Shown piece after piece: positions 25,901 to 33,457 of a stretch of 64,000 nt of DNA (positions are counted from its first letter, which is position 1; each line of letters starts with the position of its first letter). The DNA is taken from assembly GCF_000720485.1 (NCBI RefSeq), contig NZ_JOAX01000007.1:1-64000 (forward strand), read 5' to 3'. This stretch comes from Streptomyces ochraceiscleroticus. GTDB lineage: Bacteria; Actinomycetota; Actinomycetes; Streptomycetales; Streptomycetaceae. The notes under the pieces were generated by a model. That model made no database searches. It was given only the letters and a program-made list of their open reading frames with translations, and had not been told where the DNA came from. Both the position numbers and the translations under genes were made by a program.

Positions 25901-28900
25901 CCCGGCTTGCGGGCGTCGACGCCGACCGTGTGGGTGGCGCCGTCCGTACCCCGGATCTCCAGGGGGCGGTTGAATGCCTTGGCGTAGCGCTCCAGCATGA
26001 TTTGCTCGATCGGACCGATCTCCGACACGTCCGGGCCCAGGCGTCCGGTGACCAGGCCGACGGACAGCGCGCGGCCGTCGACACCCCGGGCGTAGACGTC
26101 GTGGAACAGGTCCGTAAGGCCGTTCTTGCCCATCTGCCGCTGTACCTGCGTCAGGAGAGCCTGGGCGTCCGGGATCGCGCCGGGCACGGGCCGCGCTCCC
26201 TTCGGGCCGACGCCGGCGGGCGGCTCCGGGAGGGCGCGCAGCAGCGAGTCGTGCGGCAGACCGCCCTTGGGCAGGACCTCGGCGATCACGTAGTTCTGCA
26301 GCCGCGTGAACGCCGCCTCCTCGGAGGCGAAGGACAGCGCGTGGCCGATGAAGCGCTTCTCCGCCGGCACGATGCCCACCACGAGCCCGTCCGGCCGGCC
26401 CGGCACGCGGATGGAGATGTTGAGGCCGAGGGTGTTGCCGTCGCCGCCCAGCCTGGCGCCCAGCCGGTCGAGGGTGGCACCGGGGGGCTCGTTGTACTCG
26501 GGCCGCCGTCCGTCGATGCCGAGGGGCTTGAGCGGGTCGTCCCGGAAGCCCTGCTCCGGGGACTTGCCCTTCAGCAGGTCCTCGCGCAGCTTCGCGAGCT
26601 TCAGGCCGTCCTTGGCCGGGACTTGGGTCGGGTCCAGGTGGAAGGCGTCCCGGCCGAAGGCGTGTTCCACCACGTTCTTCAGGGTCAGGTGTTCCTGCGG
26701 CATGTTGCCGACGCCACCGGCCTTGCCGAGCTTGTAATAGCCGGCCATGAGGCGGGAGAGGTCGGTGGGGACCGCGCCGCCGACGAAGTCGGCCACGAAC
26801 GCGGTGCCGCGGTCGGGCAGCGTGGAGTTGGCGGCGGCGATGTCGCGCGCGACCGCGTTGCCCGGGGCGTCCGGCAGGGTCTTGTCCAGTTCCCAGGCGT
26901 TGAAGTGGTTGAGCTTCTCCCGCAGTCCCTTGTACTCACCGCTGCCGCCGCCGAACCGGACCGGCTGCCAGGCGGCGCCGTCGGCCAGCCGTACGTCGTC
27001 CACCATGGTGACGGCGGCGTCCACGAAGAGGTTCGGCTCCGGCCCGTACGGCAGCAGCCCGTGGATGCCGGCCATGGTGGCGCGGATGCGCATGTCGGAG
27101 TCGACGACGGAAGCGAACTTCTCCACGTCCTGCTGGGTGAAGGTCATGCCGGCGGGCGTGGCGTCGCGGTTCTTGGTCTCCTTGATCAGCCGCTCGACCG
27201 AGCGGTCCACCTCGACGCCGTCGAGCGTCACCGTCTCGCCGGTCTTCGCCGGCACCCGGTAGCCGCCGACCATGCCCAGCGGGCGCAGCGGCCTGAGGTC
27301 GGTGTCGCCCGGCAGCGCCACGGAGTCGTCGGACGCCTTCGCCCCGGCTCCCGTGTCGTCCGGCAGGTTCTTGGCCCAGTCGTCCACGGCGCCGCCCTCG
27401 CCGAGGTTGAACTCCCGGTCGAAGTGGTCGAAGACGTGCCGGCCGCTGGGGACGGTGTGCTCGTACACGTCGAAGTCCATGAAGGCCCAGTACGGGTGGC
27501 TGGGGCCGGTTCCGCCGCCGTGCATCATCGAGTGCGCCATCGAGCGGGCCGCCGGGCTGGTCATGGTGTGGTTGCGGATGGTGCCGAAGGGGAACTTCTC
27601 GCCGTAGAACGTGGTGGCCACCAGTGCCAGCGGGTGGTCGAAGGCCACCGACCCCAGGGCCTGGTCCATCGCGCGGTGGATGGCCGCGAGGTCCTCCGCC
27701 TTGCCGTTGACCCCGATCACCACGCCGAGGCGGCCGTCGTAGCCCTCCAGGCCGCGGGTGATCGAGTTCAGGAAGTCCTGGAGCCCGTCCGCGATCTGGT
27801 GGTACGGAGCGATGGTGTTGACCACGAAGGACAGCGGCCGGCCCTCCCCCGTGCTCGCCCGCATCCAGCTCAGGTAGTCGCCCTCCGTGAGCGGCTGGTG
27901 GCCCACGTACGGCAGGTCGCGGAAGGACTGGTTGACCATGGTGCGGCCCGCCCCGTGGGCGCCCGCCTGGGGCCACAGGGCGTGCGGCACCTGCGGGTCG
28001 GGGGACCAGTCGTGCGCCCCGAGCGGCAGCGGCCCGTCGGAGTGCGGCGTCGGCGCGCCGCCGAGCGGCCCGACGTACTCCCCGTTCTGTGCGCGCTCGG
28101 CGGCGATGGCGTTGTTGGCGTCGTCGATCTGCTGCCGGACGGCCTGCGGGTCCATGCCCAGCCCGCCGAGCCGGGTCTCCGCCTCGGTGAACTCGGCGCG
28201 CTTGGTGCCCAGGTCGTCGAGCGCGTCGAGAGCCGCGGCGGACGGCTTGGACGGGCCGGGCTGGTCCGCCTTCGGTACCAGCCGGTCCACCTTTCCCTGG
28301 GCGCCGGCCAGGTCGTACGACGCCCGCTGGTACTGCTCCCAGGCGTCGAGCCGCAGCTCGGCCTCCGGGCCGCTCGCACCGCCGGTGACGATGTCGTTCC
28401 GGGCCTGGTCGCGGGCGCCCCGCCCGGTGCCGGGGCCGAAACCGAGCCGGTCCTCCGGTGCGGGGCGGTGCGGGGTGGGGCTGCCCGGTGCGGGCTGTGG
28501 CTCCGCGGAGTCCGCCTTGCCCTTGCCCTTGTCGGCGGACGGGACCGCCTGCGTCTCCGGCTGCGGGTGCGTCTCCGGTTGCGGGTGCGGCCGCGGACCG
28601 CCGCCGAGGCCGTGTTCGCCGAAGAGGCCGCCGGTGAGGGCGTTGATCTGCTTGCGGGTGCGCGCCGCGTCGATGCCCAGTTCGTCGAGCCTGGCTTCCG
28701 CCTCGGCGGCCTCGGCGCGCTTGACGCCCAGGTCGTCCAGCGCCTCGGCCAGGGCGGGCGAGGGCTCGCCCTGGGCGGCGCCCGGCGGCGCCAGCTCGTC
28801 CACCTTGCGCTCCGCCTTGCCGAGCTGCGACAGCGCGTTCTCGTACCCGGCCCACGCGTTGAGCTTCGCCCCGGCCTCGGGGCCGGTCGAACCGCCGAGG

Positions 28901-31737
28901 ATCAGGTCGTGCCGGGCACGCAGGCGCTGGTTCATGGCGGCGGCGCCGGAGAAGCCGCCGAAGCGGCCGCGCGGGGGCCCGGTGACCGGACCGGAGACCT
29001 TCGGGCCGGAAGCCGGGGTGGCGGCGGACCCGGCCTTCGGCACGGGGGCGGGCATGGGCGTGGGGGTGTGTTCGGTGGCCTTGACCGCGGCCGGTACGGC
29101 GGCGGCGTCCGCCGCCTTGGACACGTCGCCGCCCGGGTGGGCGATCAGGTCGAGGGCACTGTGGTCCGCGGTGCCGGACGCGCCCGCGCCGTCCAGGTCC
29201 GGACGGGCCGACACGCCGGAGGGGCCGCTGTCCGGGGTGGCGCTGCGGCCGGTGGCCGGGGCGGGTTTGCGGTCGCCGGCATCCAGCAGGCTCATCGCCA
29301 AGTCGTGCTGATCGAGAGCCGGTTGAGGGGCCGCCTTGGTCGGGGAACCGTTGCCGGACGATGCGCCTGCCTTGGTGCTCGGCGCCGCGTCCGGGATCTT
29401 CGCCCGCAGCGGGTCGTGCGCGCCGGCCGTCGCCGGGATGTCCGCCGGGGCCTTGGCGGGGTCACGCGGCGCCGGTACCGCCCCGTGGAGCCCGACGGTC
29501 TCCACGTGCGCGCCGGCGCCCGTCGGCCGGATAGTTTCCGCCGGGCCGCCGGGCACCGTGTGCGCCAGGTCCTGCGCCGTGAACGTGCGCGTCGCCGCGT
29601 CGCCGATGCGGATGCTGACGCCGTCCCCGTGGAAAGCGGTCACCGCGACGTCGCCCGAGGCCAGCGCCTGTAGTTCGGGGAAGGTCATGTCCTCCAGGGC
29701 CTCGCCGTGCCCGACGGCACCGCGGGCCATCGCGTGACCGTCGCCGATGCCGTGGACTGATCCGGCGTCGAACGAGGTCTCCGGGACGCGGACGGCGGGG
29801 GCGTCCGTCGCCACGTGGGCGAGCGGCGACGACGCGTGGGTGTCCTTGAGCAGGTCGATGGCGGTGTCCGCGGAAAGCAGCAGGTTGTTGTCCATGCGGA
29901 CGTGCCCGGCCGCGAAGTCCGTCTGCTGGATGAGCTGAGTGGCGCCGGAACCGTGGACGTCCGGGACGGTCAGGCCGTTGGCGTGCGTGGTCATGCCGGG
30001 TACGTCGGGGGCGGTCACCAGCCCCGGCTGGTTGATCTGCACGCCCGCGTGGGTGACGGAGCCGTTGGGCGCGGTGATGCCGTGCGGTGCGGTGATGCCC
30101 TGGGGCGCAGCAATACCGTGAGGTGCAGTGATGCCCTGAGGTGCAGTAATGCTGTGCGGCACCGTGATGCCGTTGGGTGCGATACCACCAAGCCCGTTCG
30201 GCGTGAAGGACCCCAGCCCGCTCGGTGTGAACGACCCCAGCCCGTTCGGCGCGAGCGACCCCAGCCCGTTCGGCGTGAACGACCCCAGCCCGCTCGGCGT
30301 GAACGCTCCGAGACCACCAGGCGTCACGGTCCCCGGAAATCCGCCGAGACCACCGGGCGTGACGAGACCACCGGGCGTGAAGTGCGCGCCCGGGAAGCCT
30401 CCCGGGAAACCGGCCGCGCCGAGATGCAGACCCGACAGGTCCACGAAGCCGCCCGGCACGAAGGGCGCGCCGGTCCCGCCGACGGGCCGGAACGGCACCA
30501 TCGCGCCGGGCCCGCCGAACGCGCCGGTGTGGATGCCGCCGCGCAGCGCCGCGTCCGTACGTCCCGCATTGGCCAGCAGCGCGTGCAGCTCCGGCTGCTT
30601 GATGCCCAGGACCCGCTCGCCGAAGGCGAGCCGCGCGGCGCCGCCGAGGCCCAGGACACCCATTTCGGTGAAGTCCAGGGGCAGAACGGTCGCGATGGCG
30701 ATCCGCCCGCCCCGCCCGAAGTTGACCTTCGCGTACGCGCCGGCCTTGGCCCAGCTCCCGTCGATGTGACCGGTGAACGTCGCCCAGTCCTTGGCGAAGG
30801 TGCCCGTCAGGGACCCCCAGCCACCCTTGGCGAGATTCCCGAGCCCCTTCACGCCGTTGACGATGTTGAGGGCAGGCGCCGCGTGGGCAGCGATGACCAT
30901 GGGCGCCACCACGACCTTGGGCATGCCGTGCAGCGAGGAGAGGTGGCCGATCTCCGCGAAGATGTTCTTCCCGGCGCCGGCGACTCCCTCGAAGCCGCCC
31001 TTGAGGACGCCGCCCAGGCCCTTGACGATGGAGCCGACCGGCAGAGCCTTTGTCGTGGGGAAGAGCACGCCGAGGAAGGCGAGGCCGAGCTCCAGGCCGC
31101 TCGCCTTGCCCTGACTGAAGTCGACGATGGTCTTGATCAGCAGGACCGCGTTCATGCCCCAGGCGAGGACCGCGAGGACGCCGCCGGTAAAGATGGCGAT
31201 GACCGACAGGACGATGGTCAGCCATTCGAAGGCTTCCCAGAACATGTCGCAGTCGCTGACCGGCTGGACCATCAGCGACCCGGCCGCGGTCAGCGCCTTG
31301 TCCAAGGTGCTCGCCGCGTTGCTGAGCGCGGTCTTCGCCTCGTCGGCCCGGTCGATGTGGGTCTGCCGCTGCGGGTCGTCGTCGGCCAGGCCCTGGATGG
31401 CGGACAGCGCCTGGTCGGCATCGCTCTGCGCGTCGGTGACGGCGGTGGCGTACGTACGCAGTGCCGCCTCGGCCTGGTGGAAGGACTCCTCGACATGGCC
31501 GACGAAGTTGTGCAGATGGTCGTCGACCATGTCGCGCAGTTGGTCGGCGGTCTTGCCGATGAAGCGCTGGCCGTCACCGGCGGTCTGCTGGAGCGCCTTG
31601 AGGCCGTTGTTGATGGTGCCCGCGTTGGTGGCGAGGTCGCGCATCGCGTCGGCGATGGTCGTGATGGCGGCGGCGTCGCCCGGGGTCGGATCGCCGTCGA
31701 GGCCGAGAGCACCCCAGTCTCCGGGACGCGTAGCCAA
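22996..31737 (-). CDS. giant T7SS-type polymorphic effector with two glycosyltransferase-like units
   Basis: A 2913-residue protein. The N-terminus (WGALGLDGDPTPGDAAA, helical to about 150) is of the WXG100/LXG-like type common in actinobacterial T7SS substrates; hydrophobic segments lie near 165-230; Gly/Pro-rich heptad and octad repeats near 450-560; a Pro/Ala linker to 920. Three copies of a coiled-coil module follow (about 925-1045, 1100-1220, 1990-2110). Modules two and three are each followed by a long homologous unit (about 1240-1965 and 2130-2870) with FVVNT/YVVNA, VVIGVNG, RNxxMTSPAxRSM and HPYxAFMDFD, a DxD-like site near 1420 and 2321 as in GT-A glycosyltransferases. The tail is basic. 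I infer a toxin; no immunity gene is recognised. Confidence 0.78.
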   Translation of the reverse strand: MATRPGDWGALGLDGDPTPGDAAAITTIADAMRDLATNAGTINNGLKALQQTAGDGQRFIGKTADQLRDMVDDHLHNFVGHVEESFHQAEAALRTYATAVTDAQSDADQALSAIQGLADDDPQRQTHIDRADEAKTALSNAASTLDKALTAAGSLMVQPVSDCDMFWEAFEWLTIVLSVIAIFTGGVLAVLAWGMNAVLLIKTIVDFSQGKASGLELGLAFLGVLFPTTKALPVGSIVKGLGGVLKGGFEGVAGAGKNIFAEIGHLSSLHGMPKVVVAPMVIAAHAAPALNIVNGVKGLGNLAKGGWGSLTGTFAKDWATFTGHIDGSWAKAGAYAKVNFGRGGRIAIATVLPLDFTEMGVLGLGGAARLAFGERVLGIKQPELHALLANAGRTDAALRGGIHTGAFGGPGAMVPFRPVGGTGAPFVPGGFVDLSGLHLGAAGFPGGFPGAHFTPGGLVTPGGLGGFPGTVTPGGLGAFTPSGLGSFTPNGLGSLAPNGLGSFTPSGLGSFTPNGLGGIAPNGITVPHSITAPQGITAPHGIAAPQGITAPHGITAPNGSVTHAGVQINQPGLVTAPDVPGMTTHANGLTVPDVHGSGATQLIQQTDFAAGHVRMDNNLLLSADTAIDLLKDTHASSPLAHVATDAPAVRVPETSFDAGSVHGIGDGHAMARGAVGHGEALEDMTFPELQALASGDVAVTAFHGDGVSIRIGDAATRTFTAQDLAHTVPGGPAETIRPTGAGAHVETVGLHGAVPAPRDPAKAPADIPATAGAHDPLRAKIPDAAPSTKAGASSGNGSPTKAAPQPALDQHDLAMSLLDAGDRKPAPATGRSATPDSGPSGVSARPDLDGAGASGTADHSALDLIAHPGGDVSKAADAAAVPAAVKATEHTPTPMPAPVPKAGSAATPASGPKVSGPVTGPPRGRFGGFSGAAAMNQRLRARHDLILGGSTGPEAGAKLNAWAGYENALSQLGKAERKVDELAPPGAAQGEPSPALAEALDDLGVKRAEAAEAEARLDELGIDAARTRKQINALTGGLFGEHGLGGGPRPHPQPETHPQPETQAVPSADKGKGKADSAEPQPAPGSPTPHRPAPEDRLGFGPGTGRGARDQARNDIVTGGASGPEAELRLDAWEQYQRASYDLAGAQGKVDRLVPKADQPGPSKPSAAALDALDDLGTKRAEFTEAETRLGGLGMDPQAVRQQIDDANNAIAAERAQNGEYVGPLGGAPTPHSDGPLPLGAHDWSPDPQVPHALWPQAGAHGAGRTMVNQSFRDLPYVGHQPLTEGDYLSWMRASTGEGRPLSFVVNTIAPYHQIADGLQDFLNSITRGLEGYDGRLGVVIGVNGKAEDLAAIHRAMDQALGSVAFDHPLALVATTFYGEKFPFGTIRNHTMTSPAARSMAHSMMHGGGTGPSHPYWAFMDFDVYEHTVPSGRHVFDHFDREFNLGEGGAVDDWAKNLPDDTGAGAKASDDSVALPGDTDLRPLRPLGMVGGYRVPAKTGETVTLDGVEVDRSVERLIKETKNRDATPAGMTFTQQDVEKFASVVDSDMRIRATMAGIHGLLPYGPEPNLFVDAAVTMVDDVRLADGAAWQPVRFGGGSGEYKGLREKLNHFNAWELDKTLPDAPGNAVARDIAAANSTLPDRGTAFVADFVGGAVPTDLSRLMAGYYKLGKAGGVGNMPQEHLTLKNVVEHAFGRDAFHLDPTQVPAKDGLKLAKLREDLLKGKSPEQGFRDDPLKPLGIDGRRPEYNEPPGATLDRLGARLGGDGNTLGLNISIRVPGRPDGLVVGIVPAEKRFIGHALSFASEEAAFTRLQNYVIAEVLPKGGLPHDSLLRALPEPPAGVGPKGARPVPGAIPDAQALLTQVQRQMGKNGLTDLFHDVYARGVDGRALSVGLVTGRLGPDVSEIGPIEQIMLERYAKAFNRPLEIRGTDGATHTVGVDARKPGPPLYLTWVPDHGGPHSGHWNVGDEVPAPSGPATPTPPPGRLGFEPGTGRGARDQARNDIVTGGTSGPEAEVRLDAWAQYQRASSDLGRAQEKVDRLVPTAGQPGPSKPSAAALEALDDLGVRQSEMARAESRLDELGMDPHAVQQQIDEANTAIAAERLQRGEYVGPLGGAPSPRPASHDVEMAGAPAGSSAGGGGNHPMPALRWDNALSPGTTPGDLRVNTAFRDLHGTGQRPLSGGDYLTNLRDSLRERRPISYVVNAVVKYDEIGGGQLDAFLRSATANLPDSYRGRFGVVIGVNGPAGEMERINAAVRSALDGTQADFPVAVVGVGWRGGSFPFGTVRNTVMTSPASRSMVHAMMAGGADGAGRSHPYFAFMDFDTFEHTVPSGRHIFDYFEKKFEMRGVERAGEPSSAEPLRPLMMTGGYRVPEPPGGGAPDPLLVKTDEHLADAEAKGKGKARATPLQPGELRVTPENRNTFNRRIGADMDARTGIAGRHPLLPYAPEPNLFVDATATLVDTMPGVHGWMPLRFGSGGAEYHHLSQALNNFNAWELDTTLPRLTRDDFPRLPGESRDDWLKRVDDGITDREAQRQIAAGNHTLPDRGIAFVAEFEKAAVPTDLSRIMAGLFGKSGKLLQDHAGLGNVERLVESKDAKRGLELSDVRDERFKLSPEAADRDNPLRPIKSPDQERPHDIAARLGDRLGTGANPLGINVSAGLPSDPSIRAGIRQEDLRIITHGYAHNEAPSRFLDLLDYAIVHTAHQPPPTSVLHAFDNAPGHLALPSPEEILRGVRAQLEYRGTVTKARVEAAVNDAITHGTDGRELSIALATGRLRRETFLPDGLGGSTSRPARNTAEDLALTYYANALGRELHITFADGTMTTIAPTKQGKKRLPPPVEIVWTTSPDTVRYPDGGHWTVADNEPGPVAGGKRGHGGADGPGGDTHPKRPRKGKGRADGPADPDTPMGGIQ
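30060..30390. repeat. tandem coding repeats (octapeptide and heptapeptide) in the giant gene
   Basis: Two neighbouring arrays. One writes GLGSFTPN/GLGSFTPS octapeptides from a 24-bp unit; the other writes GITAPHG/GITAPQG heptapeptides from a 21-bp unit. Units are in frame, so expansion or loss would change only length. They form a flexible spacer after the membrane-like region. Confidence 0.85.
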
Positions 31738-31971
31738 GCCTGTTCCTCTCCCGCGGTAGACCGTTCACAAGTGTCACTATCGGTGCATCAGATACACCGG
31801 AGTCATAGGACACCACACTACGTTCACGTATCTACGGCCCCATCGGTTCACAGTGTGAACGACATCACTTCCCTCCGCTTCACCGGTACTCGGGTGAACC
31901 GATTCGCCTTCCGTTGCGTTTGATCAGTGGAGAGACCTGAACTGATCTCCGACCGCGCGAAGGGTGTGACC

Positions 31972-32982
31972 GTGACCGACATAGCCGTTGACTACGAACT
32001 GCTCAACGACGTCGCGCAGAAGGCCGGCAAGCTCAAGGACGAGGTCAAGCAGGCCCGCGAGAGCAAGCAGGAGTACTCGGTCGACGAGGTCGGCACCAGC
32101 GTGGCGGTCGCGGCGATCCGCAAGTACTACTCGACGTGGAAGGGCTCCTTCAAGCGCTCCGAGGAGAAGCTGGAAAAGCTCAAGAACCTCTACGAGGGCG
32201 TGGCGAAGAAGTGGGCCGACTGGGACTTCGACCTGGCCAACAAGGCGGCCAAGCAGAGCGCCTCGATCGCCTCCGACCTGTGGAACGCCCGCAACGACGA
32301 GTGGAACGCCTGGCACGAGTCGGTCGAGAAGGCCAAGAAGGAGTACCCGGACCTCGACCCGTCCATGCTGCCAGAGGAGCCGGAGAAGCCCGGTGAGCGC
32401 CCCGACGAGTGGACCACCGACGACGGGCACGGCAACAAGACCACCACGACGTACGAGTACGGGCCGGACGGCAAGCCGACGAAGGTCACCACGACCATGG
32501 AGACCAAGTCGGGCCTGAAGGCGACCGACACCACGAACTACCACGCCGACGGCACGTACGACTCGTCCTCGACGGACGTCTTCGGCAGCGTCACGAACAC
32601 CACCGGCACGTCCAAGACCAGTGAGACGCCGGAGCACAAGACCACCACGGACGACTTCACCAGCAAGACGAAGGACACCGACGGCAACGAGAGCACCACC
32701 ACCGGTACCACCACCTCGGTCACCGACCAGAAGACCGGCCACCGCGACACGAAGACCACCTACACCACCGTCGGTCCCGACGAGGACGGCAACGAACAGA
32801 CGGTGACAGGTACCACCCACTCCTCCGTCGATCTCGATGGCCACGAGGTGACCACCACCATCGAGGTCAACGAGGACGGCAGCGGCACCAAGACCGTGGT
32901 GACCGACGGCAAGACGGAGGAGTGGACCAGCGACGACGCCGAGGGGGACACCGGCTGGACGCCGAAGGAGTCCGACGACTAG
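31972..32982 (+). CDS. WXG100-like protein with Thr-rich C-terminal repeat region
   Basis: A 336-residue acidic protein. Residues about 1-125 are helical with a WKG motif at 56-58 (STWKGSF), as in WXG100/ESAT-6 proteins, followed by a second Trp-rich helical part. From about 140 on it is Thr/Asp/Lys-rich repeats of the kind DGxxxTTTT, resembling short beta-hairpin (RHS-like YD) or stalk repeats. It is divergent from the giant gene, sharing 190-240 nt of promoter space, and 84 nt upstream of the small Esx-like gene. GTG at 31972 is chosen by its distance from GAAGGG; GTG at 31966 or 31927 would add 2 or 15 residues. A likely T7SS substrate or partner. Confidence 0.72.
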   Translation: MTDIAVDYELLNDVAQKAGKLKDEVKQARESKQEYSVDEVGTSVAVAAIRKYYSTWKGSFKRSEEKLEKLKNLYEGVAKKWADWDFDLANKAAKQSASIASDLWNARNDEWNAWHESVEKAKKEYPDLDPSMLPEEPEKPGERPDEWTTDDGHGNKTTTTYEYGPDGKPTKVTTTMETKSGLKATDTTNYHADGTYDSSSTDVFGSVTNTTGTSKTSETPEHKTTTDDFTSKTKDTDGNESTTTGTTTSVTDQKTGHRDTKTTYTTVGPDEDGNEQTVTGTTHSSVDLDGHEVTTTIEVNEDGSGTKTVVTDGKTEEWTSDDAEGDTGWTPKESDD

Positions 32983-33066
32983 ACGGCCCCCGCCCTCGGC
33001 CCGACGCACCCCCGGGCCCCGTCCGGGTTCCACCCATCCCCATACCGATCCAAGGGAGTCAGCACC

Positions 33067-33375
33067 ATGCCCGCAGGCAACATCAACATCGACTACAACG
33101 AGATCCAGCGCGTCTCCGGCGTGATGAAGCAGGCCGTCAACGACATCAACCCGCTGCTGCTGAGCACCAAGACCTCCGTCGAGGGCCTGCTGGACAACGG
33201 CCTGTTCATGCAGCAGAGCAGCCCGGCGCTGAAGGAGTCCTACAGCAACCTCACCGCGTCGCTGCAGAAGGCGGTGGAGAGCATCAACTCCTTCGCCAAC
33301 CAGTTCAACCAGATCAAGAACAGCATCGAGAAGATGGACCTGGACATCGCGACCGGCACCAAGAACGCCGGCTGA
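33067..33375 (+). CDS. Esx-like small secreted protein without the WXG tryptophan
   Basis: A 102-residue helical protein, size and pattern of ESAT-6/WXG100 proteins: two amphipathic helices (about 10-40 and 55-95) joined by a turn. The turn reads LLDNGLFMQ, so the Trp of WXG is absent. The ATG has a GGGAG site 9 nt upstream. It lies downstream of the WXG100-like gene and is convergent with the EssC-like ATPase gene, separated by a strong terminator. EssC/EccC ATPases recognise such small partners, so it is a likely substrate or heterodimer partner. Confidence 0.8.
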   Translation: MPAGNINIDYNEIQRVSGVMKQAVNDINPLLLSTKTSVEGLLDNGLFMQQSSPALKESYSNLTASLQKAVESINSFANQFNQIKNSIEKMDLDIATGTKNAG

Positions 33376-33403
33376 CGGACCGCACAACACGGGCCGCACA
33401 ACG

Positions 33404-33452
33404 CGACGGTGCCCCGCCACCGGACCAGAAGTCCGGCGGCGGGGCACCGTCG
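33404..33452. terminator. strong bidirectional terminator hairpin
   Basis: Left arm 33404-33418 (CGACGGTGCCCCGCC) pairs perfectly with 33438-33452, and an inner pair CCGGAC / GTCCGG (33420-33425, 33431-33436) closes a 5-nt loop. It sits exactly between the convergent Esx-like and EssC-like genes, so it can end transcription from both sides. No U-run, as usual in actinomycetes. Confidence 0.85.
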
Positions 33453-33457
33453 TACGG

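Noticed and set aside
22849..29673. A plus-strand open frame of more than 2200 codons
   Set aside because: It is antisense to the giant gene. Its translation is Gly/Arg/Val/His-rich without any domain, as expected from the high-GC reverse frame; the minus-strand frame has recognisable T7SS and repeated domains.
30060..30390. Regular repeats that could suggest a CRISPR array
   Set aside because: Units are adjacent and in frame inside a coding region, with no unique spacers of constant length and no cas genes.
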